A DNA stretch of 64,000 nt from Typhlomys cinereus (lineage: Eukaryota > Chordata > Mammalia > Rodentia > Platacanthomyidae), in NCBI GenBank assembly GCA_023101885.1, contig JALPQD010000393.1:1488001-1552000 (forward strand), in the 5' to 3' direction. The notes under the pieces were generated by a model. It was not told where the DNA came from. It saw only the letters and a program-made list of their open reading frames with translations, and ran no database searches. The position numbers and the translations under genes are program-made. Positions 1-10,916 of this stretch are shown here, one piece after another. Positions within the stretch are counted from its first letter, which is position 1; every line of letters begins with the position of its first letter.

Positions 1-165
1 GGGGTTGGGCTGAGCTGGGAGAGGCTCTCTCACTCGCTCACTCACCTGGGAGGTTGGCGGTTGGCGGTGGGTCAGCGTGGAAGGGGCGGGGTCCTGGGGG
101 CAAAGCCGGGAGCCACGCGGGTGCTGCTGGCCGGGCAGCTCCGCGTTGGGGGGCTGGAGTCATGA
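1..165 (-). mobile_element. GC-rich L1 5'UTR-like fragment (edge of window)
   Basis: The first 165 bases are strikingly GC- and CpG-rich, then composition drops abruptly to AT-rich DNA. The motif ctctcactcgctcactcac near base 26 is close to the reverse complement of the start of the plus-strand L1 at 33796 (gagtgagtgagagagaactc). I infer the 5' promoter end of a minus-strand L1 running off the left edge. A CpG-island exon of a host gene is the alternative, but no open frame supports it. Confidence 0.4.
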
Positions 166-603
166 GCTTTTTAAATGATGGGCAATAGAGTTATTTGATT
201 CCCACAAGGGCTTCAGCATAAATTAAGGATAATTTCATCTGAAATTTTCTTTGTTGAGTTACTATCTATGCCAGATGAATGAGGTATTTTACATCTATAT
301 GGATATCTATTTTCAATATTTGTATTAGAGAAAATTACACAAAAATATAAAAATTTGATGCATAACTAAGGGTTTTTCACATTGCATACATATTGCAGTT
401 CCCACTTTTGAACTGTGAAAACTTCAGCACATCTTAGTCTCTACCTTGCAACAGAGGCACTATCTAGTGAAAACAATTGGCACATTCAATACTTTTCTTC
501 AGAGCTCATGGATTGGAAGACAGAAAGCAATATGGTTTGTATGTAATTTATTACAGAAATTCGCTAAATTTAAATGATCAAAAAGAAAAAAAAACTGCAA
601 ATA
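166..603. other. Unassigned AT-rich sequence
   Basis: No coding, RNA or repeat signature was recognised between the GC-rich edge fragment and the first SINE. Confidence 0.5.
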
Positions 604-777
604 GGGCGGAGCCTGTGAATTCCAGGGCAGAGTAAACAAGGAGGAGGTAGAGGTGGTCCATGGTGGTTCTCGAATTCGTCCGTGGCTCTACACACACGTA
701 CAGACACACACATATGTACACACACACGCACACATGCATACACGCACAATTGAATAAATAAAAAAAATTAAAAAAAA
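604..777 (+). mobile_element. Young DIP/ID-like SINE, 5'-truncated
   Basis: It starts inside the SINE body (gggcggagcctgtgaat), continues through the 'tccatggtggttct' block and the CA-rich tract, and ends with cacaattgaataaata and an A-rich tail. The tRNA-like head with the pol III promoter is missing, so this copy is truncated at its 5' end. It matches the full copies at 22359, 52297 and 57579 closely. Confidence 0.88.
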
Positions 778-947
778 GAAAGATTGCATAGAGGGAGGCA
801 TATAAACTAAATATTGCAAAATTTATAGAAAAATGTCATCTTACATAGAGTGTTCCAAAAACAGATAATAGCAATAATAGCATTTGTTAATTACTCTAAT
901 TATTTTCCAGGAAGCACATATCTTTATTCTTCCTTAAGTATCTAGTT

Positions 948-1193
948 TAGGCTGGGAAGATGACTCAATGGGAAAATGTAATAGAGAAGACTAGAAATGA
1001 GATCTCAAGGCTCATGTAAATAGTTGGTTGGACATGACTGTGTAAACCTGTTATCACTGCATATATATGGGAAATGAATAGTGGAAAACCAAGAATCTCA
1101 AGATCACAGGCCAACTTGCCTAGTTTACACAGAATTGGTTAAGAGTCTTGATCTAAACAAGGTAGAAATTTGAGAATGACACCTAAACCTCTC

Positions 1194-1233
<40 letters not shown>
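948..1233 (+). mobile_element. Old tRNA-headed SINE (B4/RSINE-like) with (CA)n end
   Basis: The head 'ggctgggaagatgactcaatggg' diverges from the rodent tRNA-SINE head (gctggagagatggctcag). A degenerate body follows and the element ends in (AC)n at 1198-1233. Divergence is high, so the subfamily is uncertain. Confidence 0.5.
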
Positions 1234-1235
<2 letters not shown>

Positions 1236-1654
1236 CACAATCTGGCTTTGTTTTGTAGGTAGTCATTCCTATTCCACATTATCTCATGGGCACTGAACTC
1301 ACATACATCTCTATAAGTGGGACTAATTGGTCTGGGGATAATTAAATGTAAATGTGACCCAATTCTGATTAATGAGATGTGAAATGAAGGTTAATGAGGG
1401 ATTTCTGAAAAATTATTGGAGCCCTTAAGTGAATGCTGAAAGAAAAATAACAACATTTATTCTTCTCAAAATTGGCATATCTGAGTTCAGTGCTTGAATA
1501 TCATGTCATATCTTGTTACTTAACTGAATCTAAAGACAGTCCTAGACATTACCAACAAAATGTCAAAATGCCAGATGTTTGATCATATTCTCGAGGATAG
1601 AATAAACTTATCTTGAAACAAGGCTATCTCTGAAGCGTCTTTTACATAGCAGTT
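1234..1654. other. Unassigned AT-rich sequence
   Basis: No gene or recognisable repeat was seen. Confidence 0.4.
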
Positions 1655-1850
1655 ATTGTTTAAACCAATTTTATTTTTATTAATCCATGTAAATTGTACA
1701 CATTAAAGGGATTCAGTGTGATATTTCTTTTTTCTCATGCAGTGAGCATTGATCAACACCAATCATTTTTTCTTATATTTCTCATTATCAACTAAAAAAC
1801 TAAAAATGTAAAATTGCAAAGGACTACAGGCATTATTTCTTCTTCTTCAG
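1655..1850 (-). mobile_element. Possible old L1 3' end
   Basis: The T-rich stretch 'ttttatttttattaatccatg' followed by 'aaattgtacacattaaaggg' resembles the reverse complement of old mammalian L1 3'UTR ends. No ORF2 sequence is attached, so the call rests on a short match. Confidence 0.3.
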
Positions 1851-3095
1851 TTATACATTCCCAAGCACTGTCCCTTTATAAGATAAATAAAATGAAAGTT
1901 AAATGTAGCAAGATTTCAACCAAGGTAATTTGATTTTATAAAGAAAAGAGGTTTTAATTTCATTGTAAAATAGAATACCTTTCCTCCTGCCTAATCATTA
2001 TTAGCAAAAATCCAGTTTTAAAGGAAGTCATCCCTTGGGACACCTTCTCACAGTCATCATTTCACACCATAACAGATAACTAATAATTGTTCAAGAACTG
2101 GAATCAATCAGTAGCTTCACTATCTCAATTTTCAAAATAACCATATATTATATTATTGATCAGTACCTGTAAATGACCCAAAATTTCTATCTGGAACTTA
2201 AAGTATACTGGCGTGGACTATCCAGAAAGTAGGAAGTGTTTTAAGTCTCTCGACTCACAACACTTTTTACCAGCAATCTAGGGGAACAACATAGATAGAT
2301 GATGTAAATGTGATGTATGTTTGCAGGGTGACATGTTATGTGTCAGCCCAAGTTAGGAATTCTTTTCTAGGTTCTTGCCATACATGTAATATTTGACTAA
2401 GTATGGGCAAATAACTTTGTGAAAGATAATAAAAGTCTGTATTTATATAGTTAAACTCCTAAGAAGAAAGGTAACTGTTAAAAAGTAACCATACAATCAC
2501 CTAATAATATTCCTGAATATAGCAAACATTGATACAAAATAATCTTCACATCTTGCCATGTTCATGTAACAAGGAGGAACAATTAGCTGAAGAAATAAAA
2601 ACAGTCCCCATAGTCCTTGAATATTTTGCAATTTCATATCATGAGGCATCATGTAGTGACAACTATAATGTCTTTAGTCAGTGGGGAAGATTTCTTCTAA
2701 CCTATTGTAATATTTCTCTAATTAAATGATTGTTTATGGAAGAATAGATTGAAGTATTTTCCTGGACCCAAGAGGCATTGTCAGTGTCATAAAAATTACC
2801 ATTTATAAAAGTGAAAAATGATTTATTATAGTCTTGGAAGCAATCAGTAAAAACCTACCATCTGGCATCCTTCCAATTTGCCAACAAAGTAGTAAAATTA
2901 AATAAAATTAGTCTCTTAGTTAGAAATGTTGACTAAATCACTTCTCAGTGTAGTCTACTTATAAACAAATAATTTATAAGTCAGCTCTGATAAGAGTTAT
3001 TAAAAGTTACAAAGAAAATGAACAAAAACAAAGTTATTTTGCTTGATAATTTAGTCATGAAGACTCTACGCACATGGGCTGATTACTAGAACTGT
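1851..3095. other. Unassigned AT-rich sequence
   Basis: Only short chance open frames occur, with no protein-family resemblance. No repeat was recognised. Confidence 0.45.
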
Positions 3096-3398
3096 TCCTG
3101 TGTGTGTGTGTGTGTGTGTGTATGTGCTATATGTACATGAGCCTACATGTACATGTGAACTTGGATGTGGAGGCCCCCACAGAACTTCTGACTGTTTTCC
3201 TTACTGTTTTGAGAATCAAAAACTTGTCATTTCAGGGAGGTTGTTTCACCAATAAGCTCTTGGGATTCAATGACTGGAGCTACAGGTGCACATAACCACA
3301 TGTGACTTTTTCCATTAGTGCTGAGGATTCATATTTGAGTCTTTTTCCTTGCGAATAAGAGTTCTTACTTAATGAGACATCTCACCACCCCAACGAAA
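3096..3398 (-). mobile_element. Old tRNA-headed SINE (B4-like), minus strand
   Basis: On the plus strand it begins with (TG)n at 3100-3121 and ends with 'tacttaatgagacatctcac', the reverse complement of a degenerate head (gtgagatgtctcattaagta). The layout of dinucleotide tail, body and tRNA head matches the minus-strand SINE at 5478. Confidence 0.55.
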
Positions 3399-3479
3399 AA
3401 GAGTTTAAAGTCTAAGTCTCATTTCAGAGTTTAATTAAATATGATGTGATAAAAATACATTCTAAAAATACACTCACAC

Positions 3480-3523
3480 ATGCATGTGCACACACACACA
3501 CATACACACACACACACACACAA
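3480..3523. repeat. (CA)n simple repeat
   Basis: Imperfect CA dinucleotide tract with interspersed TG and TA units. Confidence 0.85.
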
Positions 3524-3817
3524 CAAGCACATACCTCTGTTTGCTCTAAGAGATAATTAACACATTTATCTTCGATATCTAGTGTTGGTTGCCTGAAAGA
3601 CATATGAAAAACCAAGCACTGTCTATGGGACAGAATGACTCTTATTGAATTGCTCCATTTTGCTTCACAAACTCCTTTAAATATCACTTCTGTTTAGTGC
3701 AACCGTAGACTCACAGTCCACTCCAAGAGGGAAGTCTTAGTCATTTCTCCTTCTCTTGTTCACTTTCACCTTTCACTCTAAATTCTTCTTTCAAACTCCT
3801 TCCTAGAAAAAAAATAG

Positions 3818-4177
3818 TTATAGTTTGAATGTGAACTATCTTGCACAAGTTCATGTATTCAAAAACTTGGCTCCCATCTAATGTTGTTGTTTGAAAGGTT
3901 TGGAGACCTTTAGCCTTTGCAGCTTGAAAGGAGTAAGCACATCACTGGAGTGGTTCTTAAAATTTTTAGAAACTGTCATTCTCTCTAATTTTTCTCTCTC
4001 TGATTTTTTGTGATAAATGCACTGTGACTAATTAGCTTCAGGCTTTGGCTGCCACGTCTTGCCCACTGTGATCAACTCTGTCTCTCTGAAACTATAATTC
4101 AAAATAAACTCTTTCTCCCTTAAATTGTTTTTCATAGTACATTTTATCATAGCAATTGAAAAATAACTAAGGAAGTA
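3818..4177 (+). mobile_element. MaLR-type (MLT1/ORR1-like) solo LTR
   Basis: The start 'agttatagtttgaatgtgaa' matches the conserved beginning of mammalian MaLR LTRs. Near the end, 'actataattcaaaataaact' carries the AATAAA polyadenylation signal, followed by 'tctttctcccttaaattg' and a terminal 'aataactaagga'. These blocks appear in the family's order. It is old and has no internal region, so it is a solo LTR. Related internal genes were not seen nearby. Confidence 0.7.
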
Positions 4178-4335
4178 GTTTAAATAGCCTGTCCTCAAAC
4201 TGTGAACTACACCAAAAATACACACTCCACAATGGATGCTCACCTTTTCTTAAATAAATACCAGAAAATATAGTTAGAATCCTTCAAATCACTGTAGATT
4301 CAGATAGTAGCTTTCCCATATTCTTTTTTGTTGTT

Positions 4336-4885
4336 GTTGTTGCTGCTGAGATAAAATAATCTGACATGAACAAATCAAGGAGGAAAGGTTTTATTCCAGT
4401 TTATAGGTCACAGACATAGGAAATCCATTATATTGGAGTGATAGTTAAGCTTGGGTGTTATTAACTAAGACGGGCTGAGACCACCATTGGGAAGGATCAA
4501 CTAAGACCACTTGATAGGATTATACTCATCCTAAATCCTATCAAGACCTCCGAAGTTCTCATAGGATCCTCCCAGTACTGCATCATATAAAAAGGAGCCA
4601 CCAAAGAGAAGGGATGCCTTCTTGCAGCTGTGCTAGGAATCACTCTTCCTTCTGGCCGCCCGATTTCTTCGACCTTCTAGCCTTCCAACCCTCCTAGTTG
4701 TTGGCTAGACTGAAGACTCTAGGAATTCTCCAGCCTTCAGCCATCACCCACTTGACTACCGAACTGAGCAGCTACTGGCACCTATCGTTGGACTACCTTG
4801 GCTACTAGCAGCAATTGGTGGACTACTTCAGCCATACTGTAAGCCAATTTAATACATTCCCTAAAACATATGTACACACACACAT

Positions 4886-4927
<42 letters not shown>

Positions 4928-5226
4928 TGTGTCAATTCTGCATCTCTAGAGAACCTAACTAATACAGTTGGCAAAACGATGCAGTCAAGGTGCCAAGGGC
5001 TTGAAGCAGTTAGTTGCATTAGTTACAAATAGGAAGCAGAGAGAGAAGAATGCTTGTGCTCCAACATTCTGCTTAAACTGTCCGAGATTCTGGGCCACAA
5101 ATCATTTCATTGTTAGCAAGTAGGTTTTCCAACTTCCTCCAAATTAAGACAATCTCCCAAAGGCTCATCTCCCAAGTGATTCCAGATCTGGTCAAGTTAA
5201 CTAGTAACACTACCAATCACAATAAC
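4336..5226 (-). mobile_element. Old medium-reiterated repeat (URR1-like?), interrupted
   Basis: The parts at 4336-4434 and 4967-5226 read as one element split by the LTR at 4435-4966. The first part carries the 'gaggaaaggttttattccag' block seen in two other copies in this window (7550 and 23860). The family name is uncertain; a hAT-Charlie-derived rodent repeat is my best guess. Confidence 0.4.
4435..4966 (+). mobile_element. MLT2-like ERVL solo LTR
   Basis: It starts with 'agtgatagttaagcttgg', resembling the MLT2/ERVL LTR start. A TATA-like 'catataaaaagg' lies at about 4586, then a C-rich middle block and a CA tract (4877-4926). It ends with 'ctctagagaacctaactaat' and aca, the characteristic MLT2 3' terminus. 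Flanking bases (attgg / gttgg) could be a 5-bp target duplication as expected for ERVL. No internal retroviral genes accompany it. Confidence 0.6.
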
Positions 5227-5477
5227 AGTTTACATGTATAGTAAAAAAGCCTTCATATTCAGAAAAACTAAATAACTTAGTCATATGCATACTTATAGAA
5301 CAGAGAAGTGGGCCAAATTTTGTATTCAATCTCTCAATCCAAACTCTCCAAATATGAGGTCACACACTCATGGACAATAAAATGGATTTCTATTTTATAA
5401 AAAGCATGAGCATCTCTAACTTTTAACATCAAAGGCAAAATTTATCAATAACTAAAAGAGAAAATTCATTTTTTTCA
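5227..5477. other. Unassigned AT-rich sequence
   Basis: No recognisable feature. Confidence 0.4.
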
Positions 5478-5489
5478 TTTATTTATTTA

Positions 5490-5526
<37 letters not shown>

Positions 5527-5727
5527 CAGAGGGCACTGTATGTCCCTGTGGAGGACCAAGGGTGACTTCTGGAATCATTCTGGATACTTGCTTCTCTCTG
5601 GGATTTCTCAGGCTCTGCCCATGAGGGCGGAAAGTGCAAGCCACCACAATTTCCACCTGGGATCTAAACTCAGGAACTACTGCTTGCGAGACAGAGTCTT
5701 AACCCCTGAGCCATCTCTCTAGTCCAA
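5478..5727 (-). mobile_element. Older full-length DIP/ID-like SINE, minus strand
   Basis: It opens with a T-rich tail (ttatttatttatttg) and (GT)n at 5493-5524, passes through the SINE body, and ends with 'cttaacccctgagccatctc', the reverse complement of the tRNA-like head with box A. Divergence from the young copies is moderate, so this is an older subfamily. Confidence 0.8.
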
Positions 5728-6104
5728 GAAAACTGATTTTTAAAACATACTGAAAATACTAAATTATGTTGGGAATGCTTGTTAGAGAAAAAACATAGAC
5801 TATTAATTTTTAGAATGTGCATTTGAAGTGAAAAAAGGTTAAGCAAAGTAATATTGAGAATAAGTGGGAGATCCTAAAGTAATCAATGGGATCAAGAAGT
5901 AAGCATGAATATGACGGTGACTTAATTAGAAGCTGTCCATCTTCATTCTCTCAGAATCATCATATAAGAAAGTGTTAAGTCCAAACAAACTTTTGATCCA
6001 AAGATTGATTTCCATTCAGATGGAACTTGGAATTCCCCTGCAAATTCTGTCAGATCCCTGTAGACTAATTTTAAATAATGATGATCTGTCACTACTTATA
6101 TATA

Positions 6105-6780
6105 TATTTTAATTTAATAATATATATTTTTCCTAGTTTTGTAGGCATATTGAGTAATTTTATCTGCCTTCTCCTTCTCCCTCCTTCTTTCTTTCCTTTC
6201 CTCCCTCTTTCCCCTCCATCAATCCATCCCACTCCCTCCCATCTTTCTGTCTGTCTTCTTCTATGAGTCTCAGGGTTTCCTTTGGATAGTCTGCTTTAGT
6301 GGGGCTCAAGCCTCTGTGGCAGACCAAGTGGCCCTTCCTTGAGCAGATTTACTTATATGAGGACTCCCCTGAATCTGTCTAGCACTAACCCCAAAGGATC
6401 CCACTGCATGTAATTATTTCTCCTGAGATCCTCACTAGTCTCTGAGGTCATGATGGTATGTCAGCCATTTTGCAGGTCTGACAAGGACAAGTCTCATTGC
6501 AGTGAGTTCCTAGATGCAGCTACCTTGTTTTGAGTGGGATATCTTGTCCAGTGGTGGACCTTTCCATCTTTAAGCTCTTATAATCTTACTATCCCCTCTT
6601 CCATAAGATTCCCTAAGCCTTAGGATTAGAAGACATTTTACTGCCCTGTTTCCTGATGAGCAATTCAGGATCATTGGTACTTTGCAATTTGGTTGGATGT
6701 TGTCTATTTCACTGCTCTTCCACTGTACTAAGCTACTTCCTGAGGGTAGAGATAATCTATATCTGTGTGGCTTAGTAACC
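6105..6780 (-). mobile_element. L1 3'UTR fragment (older Lx-like), minus strand
   Basis: A pyrimidine-rich stretch (6160-6250) is followed by blocks such as 'ctgtggcagaccaagtggcc' and 'ggacctttccatctttaagc'. They recur in the same order at 54950-55350 (minus strand), and as reverse complements at 42120-42660, 59390-59880 and 60550-61050. At 54.9 kb the same block lies next to ORF2, which identifies it as an L1 3'UTR. This copy is truncated before ORF2. Confidence 0.7.
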
Positions 6781-7300
6781 TGAACACTTACCTTACAATC
6801 CTGGTAGATACCAGAGTATGATCAGCAGGAATTGAATCAAGATGGGGCAAGATGGGATATGGAAAAGCCAAAAAACCAACCACCTTCATTATAAAATCTA
6901 ACCTCTTATATATCATGAAGGGGGGTGATGTCTGTACATGGCACAGAGGGATGATATCAGTAGTGGCAGACAGACTACATATGCAAGGACAACAATAAGC
7001 GGGGCCATCACCAACAATATAGCTCTTCCAATTCTTAAACATGATGACCCCATTCTTTGTGGAGAAAAAACAGGTTGCTGAAATGTACAAAGGTCTGCCA
7101 GACCATGATATAATTACAACCATAAAGCTCTGTTCCCACACTATAGACATGCTAATTAATGGATAAATGGCTTTGAAAGATGAGGAAGAAATATGTAAAA
7201 AATAATACCTCTGCAAATGACCCATTTCAAGATAGGAAAAGATCCATCCCTGCCCCTTAGAGGAAATCAATAAGAGTCAGCCTCAACCAGAATAAGAACA
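6781..7300. other. Unassigned segment with a long chance(?) open frame
   Basis: The minus strand carries a 160-codon open frame (6788-7270) without family resemblance. The plus strand, in the frame of base 6915, encodes about 65 stop-free codons before 7000 and another such run after it, broken by stops. That looks like a decayed coding sequence, but I cannot name it. Composition is higher in GC than the flanks. Confidence 0.25.
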
Positions 7301-7504
7301 CACTGCAACTATGACTGTGAAGAATGCCCTTGGCATCGGTCTTCTAGAAATGGGAGTCTTGAGCTTAAGTGTTCCCTACACTTCTGTTGTAGAAAAATGC
7401 TTCTAAGTTGAGTGCTGTGTACTCTTCCAATGTATGGGTAAATAACAGGTATTCACAGAGTAGTTTGGTATACCGTCTTCCTGCCTATATGTTGCAGCTC
7501 ATTG

Positions 7505-7900
7505 GCATGTTGTTGATAAAAATCATGATATAACTGCTTAAGGGAACAAAGGGTTTATTTCCTCTTACAATTCTGGTTACAGTTATTTTTCCACCTTACC
7601 AGGATAACTCACACCAACACCAGGGCTGACATCATCTTTGCATAATGGCTGAGCAGAGTGATGATCCTTACTTGCCAGACCAGCATGTCTGGTCAAGTAT
7701 ACATAAGGATGTTCACTTCCTCAACCAGTTGTCTGCATTTTATTCAGCTGTCCAGGGCCTAGTCCCTCCCATCATAGGTTGTGTCTGCACATAAACTAGA
7801 CAATCTTCTGATGGTACGCTCTGGGCTTTACTCAACTACCAATTGTTTACAAATATGTCCAGAACTCAAACTCTCAACCATCAAGTTAACACCTGTATCT
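7505..7900 (-). mobile_element. Old medium-reiterated repeat (URR1-like?)
   Basis: The 'gggaacaaagggtttatttc' block followed by a GC-moderate middle and 'tagtccctcccatcatagg' resembles the repeats at 4336 and 23785. The family name is uncertain and orientation is by analogy. Confidence 0.35.
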
Positions 7901-8217
7901 AACTATGATATTATAGGTTCATAGTCTGTTCTTCCCTAGTATTTATTTCCTTCCCTTTTATAGGTTTTTGCTGTAATTAATACTACAGGGATGTGTTCCA
8001 TTCTGACAAGTGGGCCTTAAGTTCAGTCAGAAATCTGTTGGTTGTCTTCTTGATACTTATGCCACTATTACACTGGTAGTCATCTGTTACTATGGTGATT
8101 TTTATTTCTACTTGTAGATCTCACAGGATTCTAAGAGGACCAATTCAAGGTCTTTTTTTATTTTGCCCTGTTTTCCTCTTTCTGACTCCTCTGCATAGGG
8201 GTGGTGCATTTTTCTTC
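7901..8217. other. Unassigned AT-rich sequence
   Basis: No recognisable feature. Confidence 0.4.
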
Positions 8218-8745
8218 CCTTTTTAAAAAAGAAATGTTTTGACACATTAATAACGTAGCAGATTCCTGGGGATATATCTAGTTTTTTCTGCAGATCTCTT
8301 CAACCTTCCTATATCTCATCCCTTCTCTCCCCCCATTATTTTTCCCATTATTCCCTCCCTCATCCTACGTGCTATAGCTCCCCTCCCAAATAGTTTCACC
8401 CTAACTGTCCCTTCCCACTTTGCCCTCATTGAGCCCTTTCTGACTCTTCAGTAATTCCAAACCAAATAACTAACAAGGAGATAAATGCTAACATCTCCAT
8501 ATAAGAGATACAAACTCGATTTGTGTTTCTGTTTGAGATGACTTGCTCAATTAAACTTTCCAGTTTCATCCATTTACCAGCAAATTCCATAATCTCATTC
8601 TTTCTGATGTCTGAATAGTATTAAATTGTGCATATATTCCACATTTTCATTATCCATTCTTCTATTGATGGACATGTTGACTAATTCCATTTTCTCACTA
8701 TCATTAATAGAGCTGCAATGAGAAACATCCTTCTTATATGCCTGA
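8218..8745 (-). mobile_element. L1 3' portion of a twin-primed insertion
   Basis: The minus-strand L1 3'UTR is followed by the ORF2 C-terminal region. Its plus-strand sequence (tttcatccatttaccagcaa; gaatagtattaaattgtgca; attaatagagctgcaatgag) aligns with the ORF2 end of the L1 at 14830-15000. It is moderately old. At about 8745 the orientation flips to plus-strand L1, which is an earlier part of ORF2, as expected for a 5' inversion made by twin priming. Confidence 0.7.
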
Positions 8746-10165
8746 GACAACAAATTGAGAAATAAATAAATCAATCCATTCACTATAGCCTCAAAAAATA
8801 CATTGGAATAAACTCAACCAAGAAAGTGAAAGACTTTTAAATGTGGGAGCCTGATTCATGCCTTCCTCAGGCCCTTTGAGTACTGACAAATCTGAGTAAT
8901 AACATCAGCAATTTAAACTTCTTTGTTCCTGCTCTTTGTCCCTTTAGGAGATTTTGTTTATGCTGTCATGAGCTTCAGGTGGGAAAAATATCCATCAGCT
9001 CATTGCATCCTCACTGTGTGATTTATTAATTGATAACAGGCTAGAGTGGCCCTAGAGTTGTGGTAAAATAGTATCTAACTTGAAGTAGCTGTTATCTGGA
9101 AACTACTAACTGTTCAAGTACTAAGCTAATCATAATAATTTAGTTTCCCATCAAATATTCACTTGATATTCTTTCCATACATCTTGCTTTTATAAAATTA
9201 TGCTATTCTTGCTGCTTCATTTATAATACCTGAGTAGTTTATAATAAACTTGTCTCAGACTCAGTCTGGCTGAAATCCCTCTGACCCTGGCCTGGTTTAA
9301 TTCCCAGTGAACCTTATTGTAGAACTCTGCATTGATGAGTAAGCACTGGAATTTACACTTATACAACAAAAACTACAAAACGCTGCTGATAGAAATTTAA
9401 AAAAATGCTAGAAAGTGGAAAGACTTTCCATGCTCATGGATTGGCAGGAGCAAAATTATGAAAATGACTATTTGCCCAAGACAATACACAGAATCAATGC
9501 AATTCCAATCAAAATCCCAATGTAATTCTTCATGATACTGGAAAAAAATCAATCTCAAAATTTTTATGGAAGAACAAAAGACCCTGATTAGCCAAGACAA
9601 TCTTAAGCAATAAATATCTTAGTGGAACTATCACAATACCAGATTTCAAACTATACAACAGGACTACAGTAACAAAAACAGCTTGGTACTGACACAAAAA
9701 CCAATCAATGAATAAGAACAGAAGACCCAGATATATGTTCCCACACATACAGCCACAAAGGTGCCAAACATGCACATGGGAAAAACAGCATTTTCAGCAA
9801 TTGGTTTTGGGAAAATTGGACATTTAAATGTAGACAATTGACTGTGGCTTCTCACAAAAATCAACTCCTAATGGATTAGAGACATCTATTTCAAACCCAA
9901 AACCTTGAAATTATTAGAAAAAAAGAGTAGGAAGCACATTTGAATTGCTAGGTTTAGGTAAAGTATTTCTAAACAGAAACCCTAAGTGCCAGGGAACTAA
10001 GACTAATAATTAACAAGTGAGACTACATGAAATTAAAAAGCTTCTATTCTGCAAAATAAATTGTCAATTGTGCAAAAAGACAACTCACAGAATGGGAGAA
10101 AATCTTTGTTAGGTATGAATCTAACAAAGATTAATCACCAGACTATATAATTGTCTTCTTTTTAT
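8746..10165 (+). mobile_element. Inverted 5' portion of the same L1 (ORF2), split by an LTR
   Basis: Plus-strand ORF2 sequence occupies 8746-8841 (thumb-side region, matching 37920-38000) and resumes at 9358-10165 (matching 38000-38800, ending near 'gaatgggagaaaatctt'). The junction at 8745/8746 joins the 5' end of this block to the 5' end of the minus-strand block. The outer end at 10165 is the more 3' side of ORF2, which is the geometry of a twin-priming inversion. Many stops and indels; no coding capacity. Confidence 0.7.
8842..9357 (+). mobile_element. Solo LTR (ERVK/IAP-like) inside the L1
   Basis: It starts TGTGGGAGCC and ends ...TTTACA. It has a TATA-like 'cttttataaaatt' at about 9187 and a polyadenylation signal in 'ataataaact' at about 9240. 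It cleanly interrupts L1 ORF2 homology. Adjacent hexamers (tttaaa / cttata) may be a degenerate 6-bp target duplication. The TGTGGGAGCC start resembles class II rodent LTRs, but the subfamily is not certain. No internal genes remain. Confidence 0.55.
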
Positions 10166-10568
10166 TCTCATATAGGAAACCTACAAATTGAAGTATGTAT
10201 TATATGATATTTAAACCATATATCCAAATTCATAACAATTTTTTTCATATTAATATTAAAAGCTTCCTAACTTCTGTTATTTTCTATTGTATAAAGAAAC
10301 AGGGAATAGGCAAGGCACGGAATTCGAAAGTGAAACCCAGGCCTTTCCTGAGCAGAAAGGAAAGGTCAGGCTTTTCGTTGGAACTTTCCCATTTCTGTGA
10401 TCTCAGAAACTCCTAGACAGCAGTACTTGGTAAAAGACGAAGGACTTCGCCCAAAGCCGAGGCTACAAGGGTTCTGGAATTATTGCATCATTCTTTAAAC
10501 GGCTTTCAACGAGAACATGGATTTTTAAAATTTTACTGTACATATAATTGAAGCTTGTGATCGCCAGA
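10166..10568 (+). other. Upstream of the GEN1-like fragment; possible 5'UTR part
   Basis: 10166-10290 is AT-rich with no feature. From about 10300 composition rises, with 'ccaggcctttcctgagcag' and several CpGs up to the ATG at 10569. This could be GEN1 5'UTR carried with the copy, but I cannot confirm it. Confidence 0.3.
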
Positions 10569-10916
10569 ATGGGAGTAAATGACTTGTGGCCCATTTTGGA
10601 GGCTGTGAAGCAGCAGGTCCACCTGCAAGTCCTGGGCAGGAAAACCATCGCGGTTGACCTGAGTCTCTCGGTCTGCGAGGCACAGACAGTGAAGAAAATG
10701 ATAGGCACTGTGGTGAAGCCCCACCTCAGGAACTTATTGTTTTGGATATCATATTTAACCCAAATGGATGTAAAACTGGTGTTTGTAATGGAAGGGGAAC
10801 CCCCAAAGCTGAAAGCTGATGTCATGAGCAGGAGGAATCAGACTCGATGCGGATCTTCTGGAAAAACATGGTCTCAGAAAACAGGAAGATCACATTTTAA
10901 GTCAGTCTTGACAGAA
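10569..10916 (+). pseudogene. GEN1: GEN1 N-terminal fragment (Holliday junction 5'-flap endonuclease), probable pseudogene
   Basis: The frame encodes 116 residues starting MGVNDLWPILEAVKQQ, closely resembling the N-terminus of GEN1, an XPG/FEN1-family nuclease that resolves Holliday junctions. Visible blocks are IAVDLSLS with the metal-binding Asp, VKPHLRNLLFWISYLTQMDV, LVFVMEGEPPKLKADV with the acidic residue, and SQKTGRSHFKSVL. Relative to GEN1 as I remember it, a Trp after DLSL is Ser, the Arg of the FFR motif is Trp, and the Gly of LGGK is Arg, all suspicious losses. Homology ends exactly at Glu116, before gtgagc, which resembles a splice donor. No later GEN1 exon was recognised in the following 53 kb. 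It could be a retrocopy of an incompletely spliced transcript, a duplicated exon, or (less likely) the real first coding exon. Confidence 0.65.
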
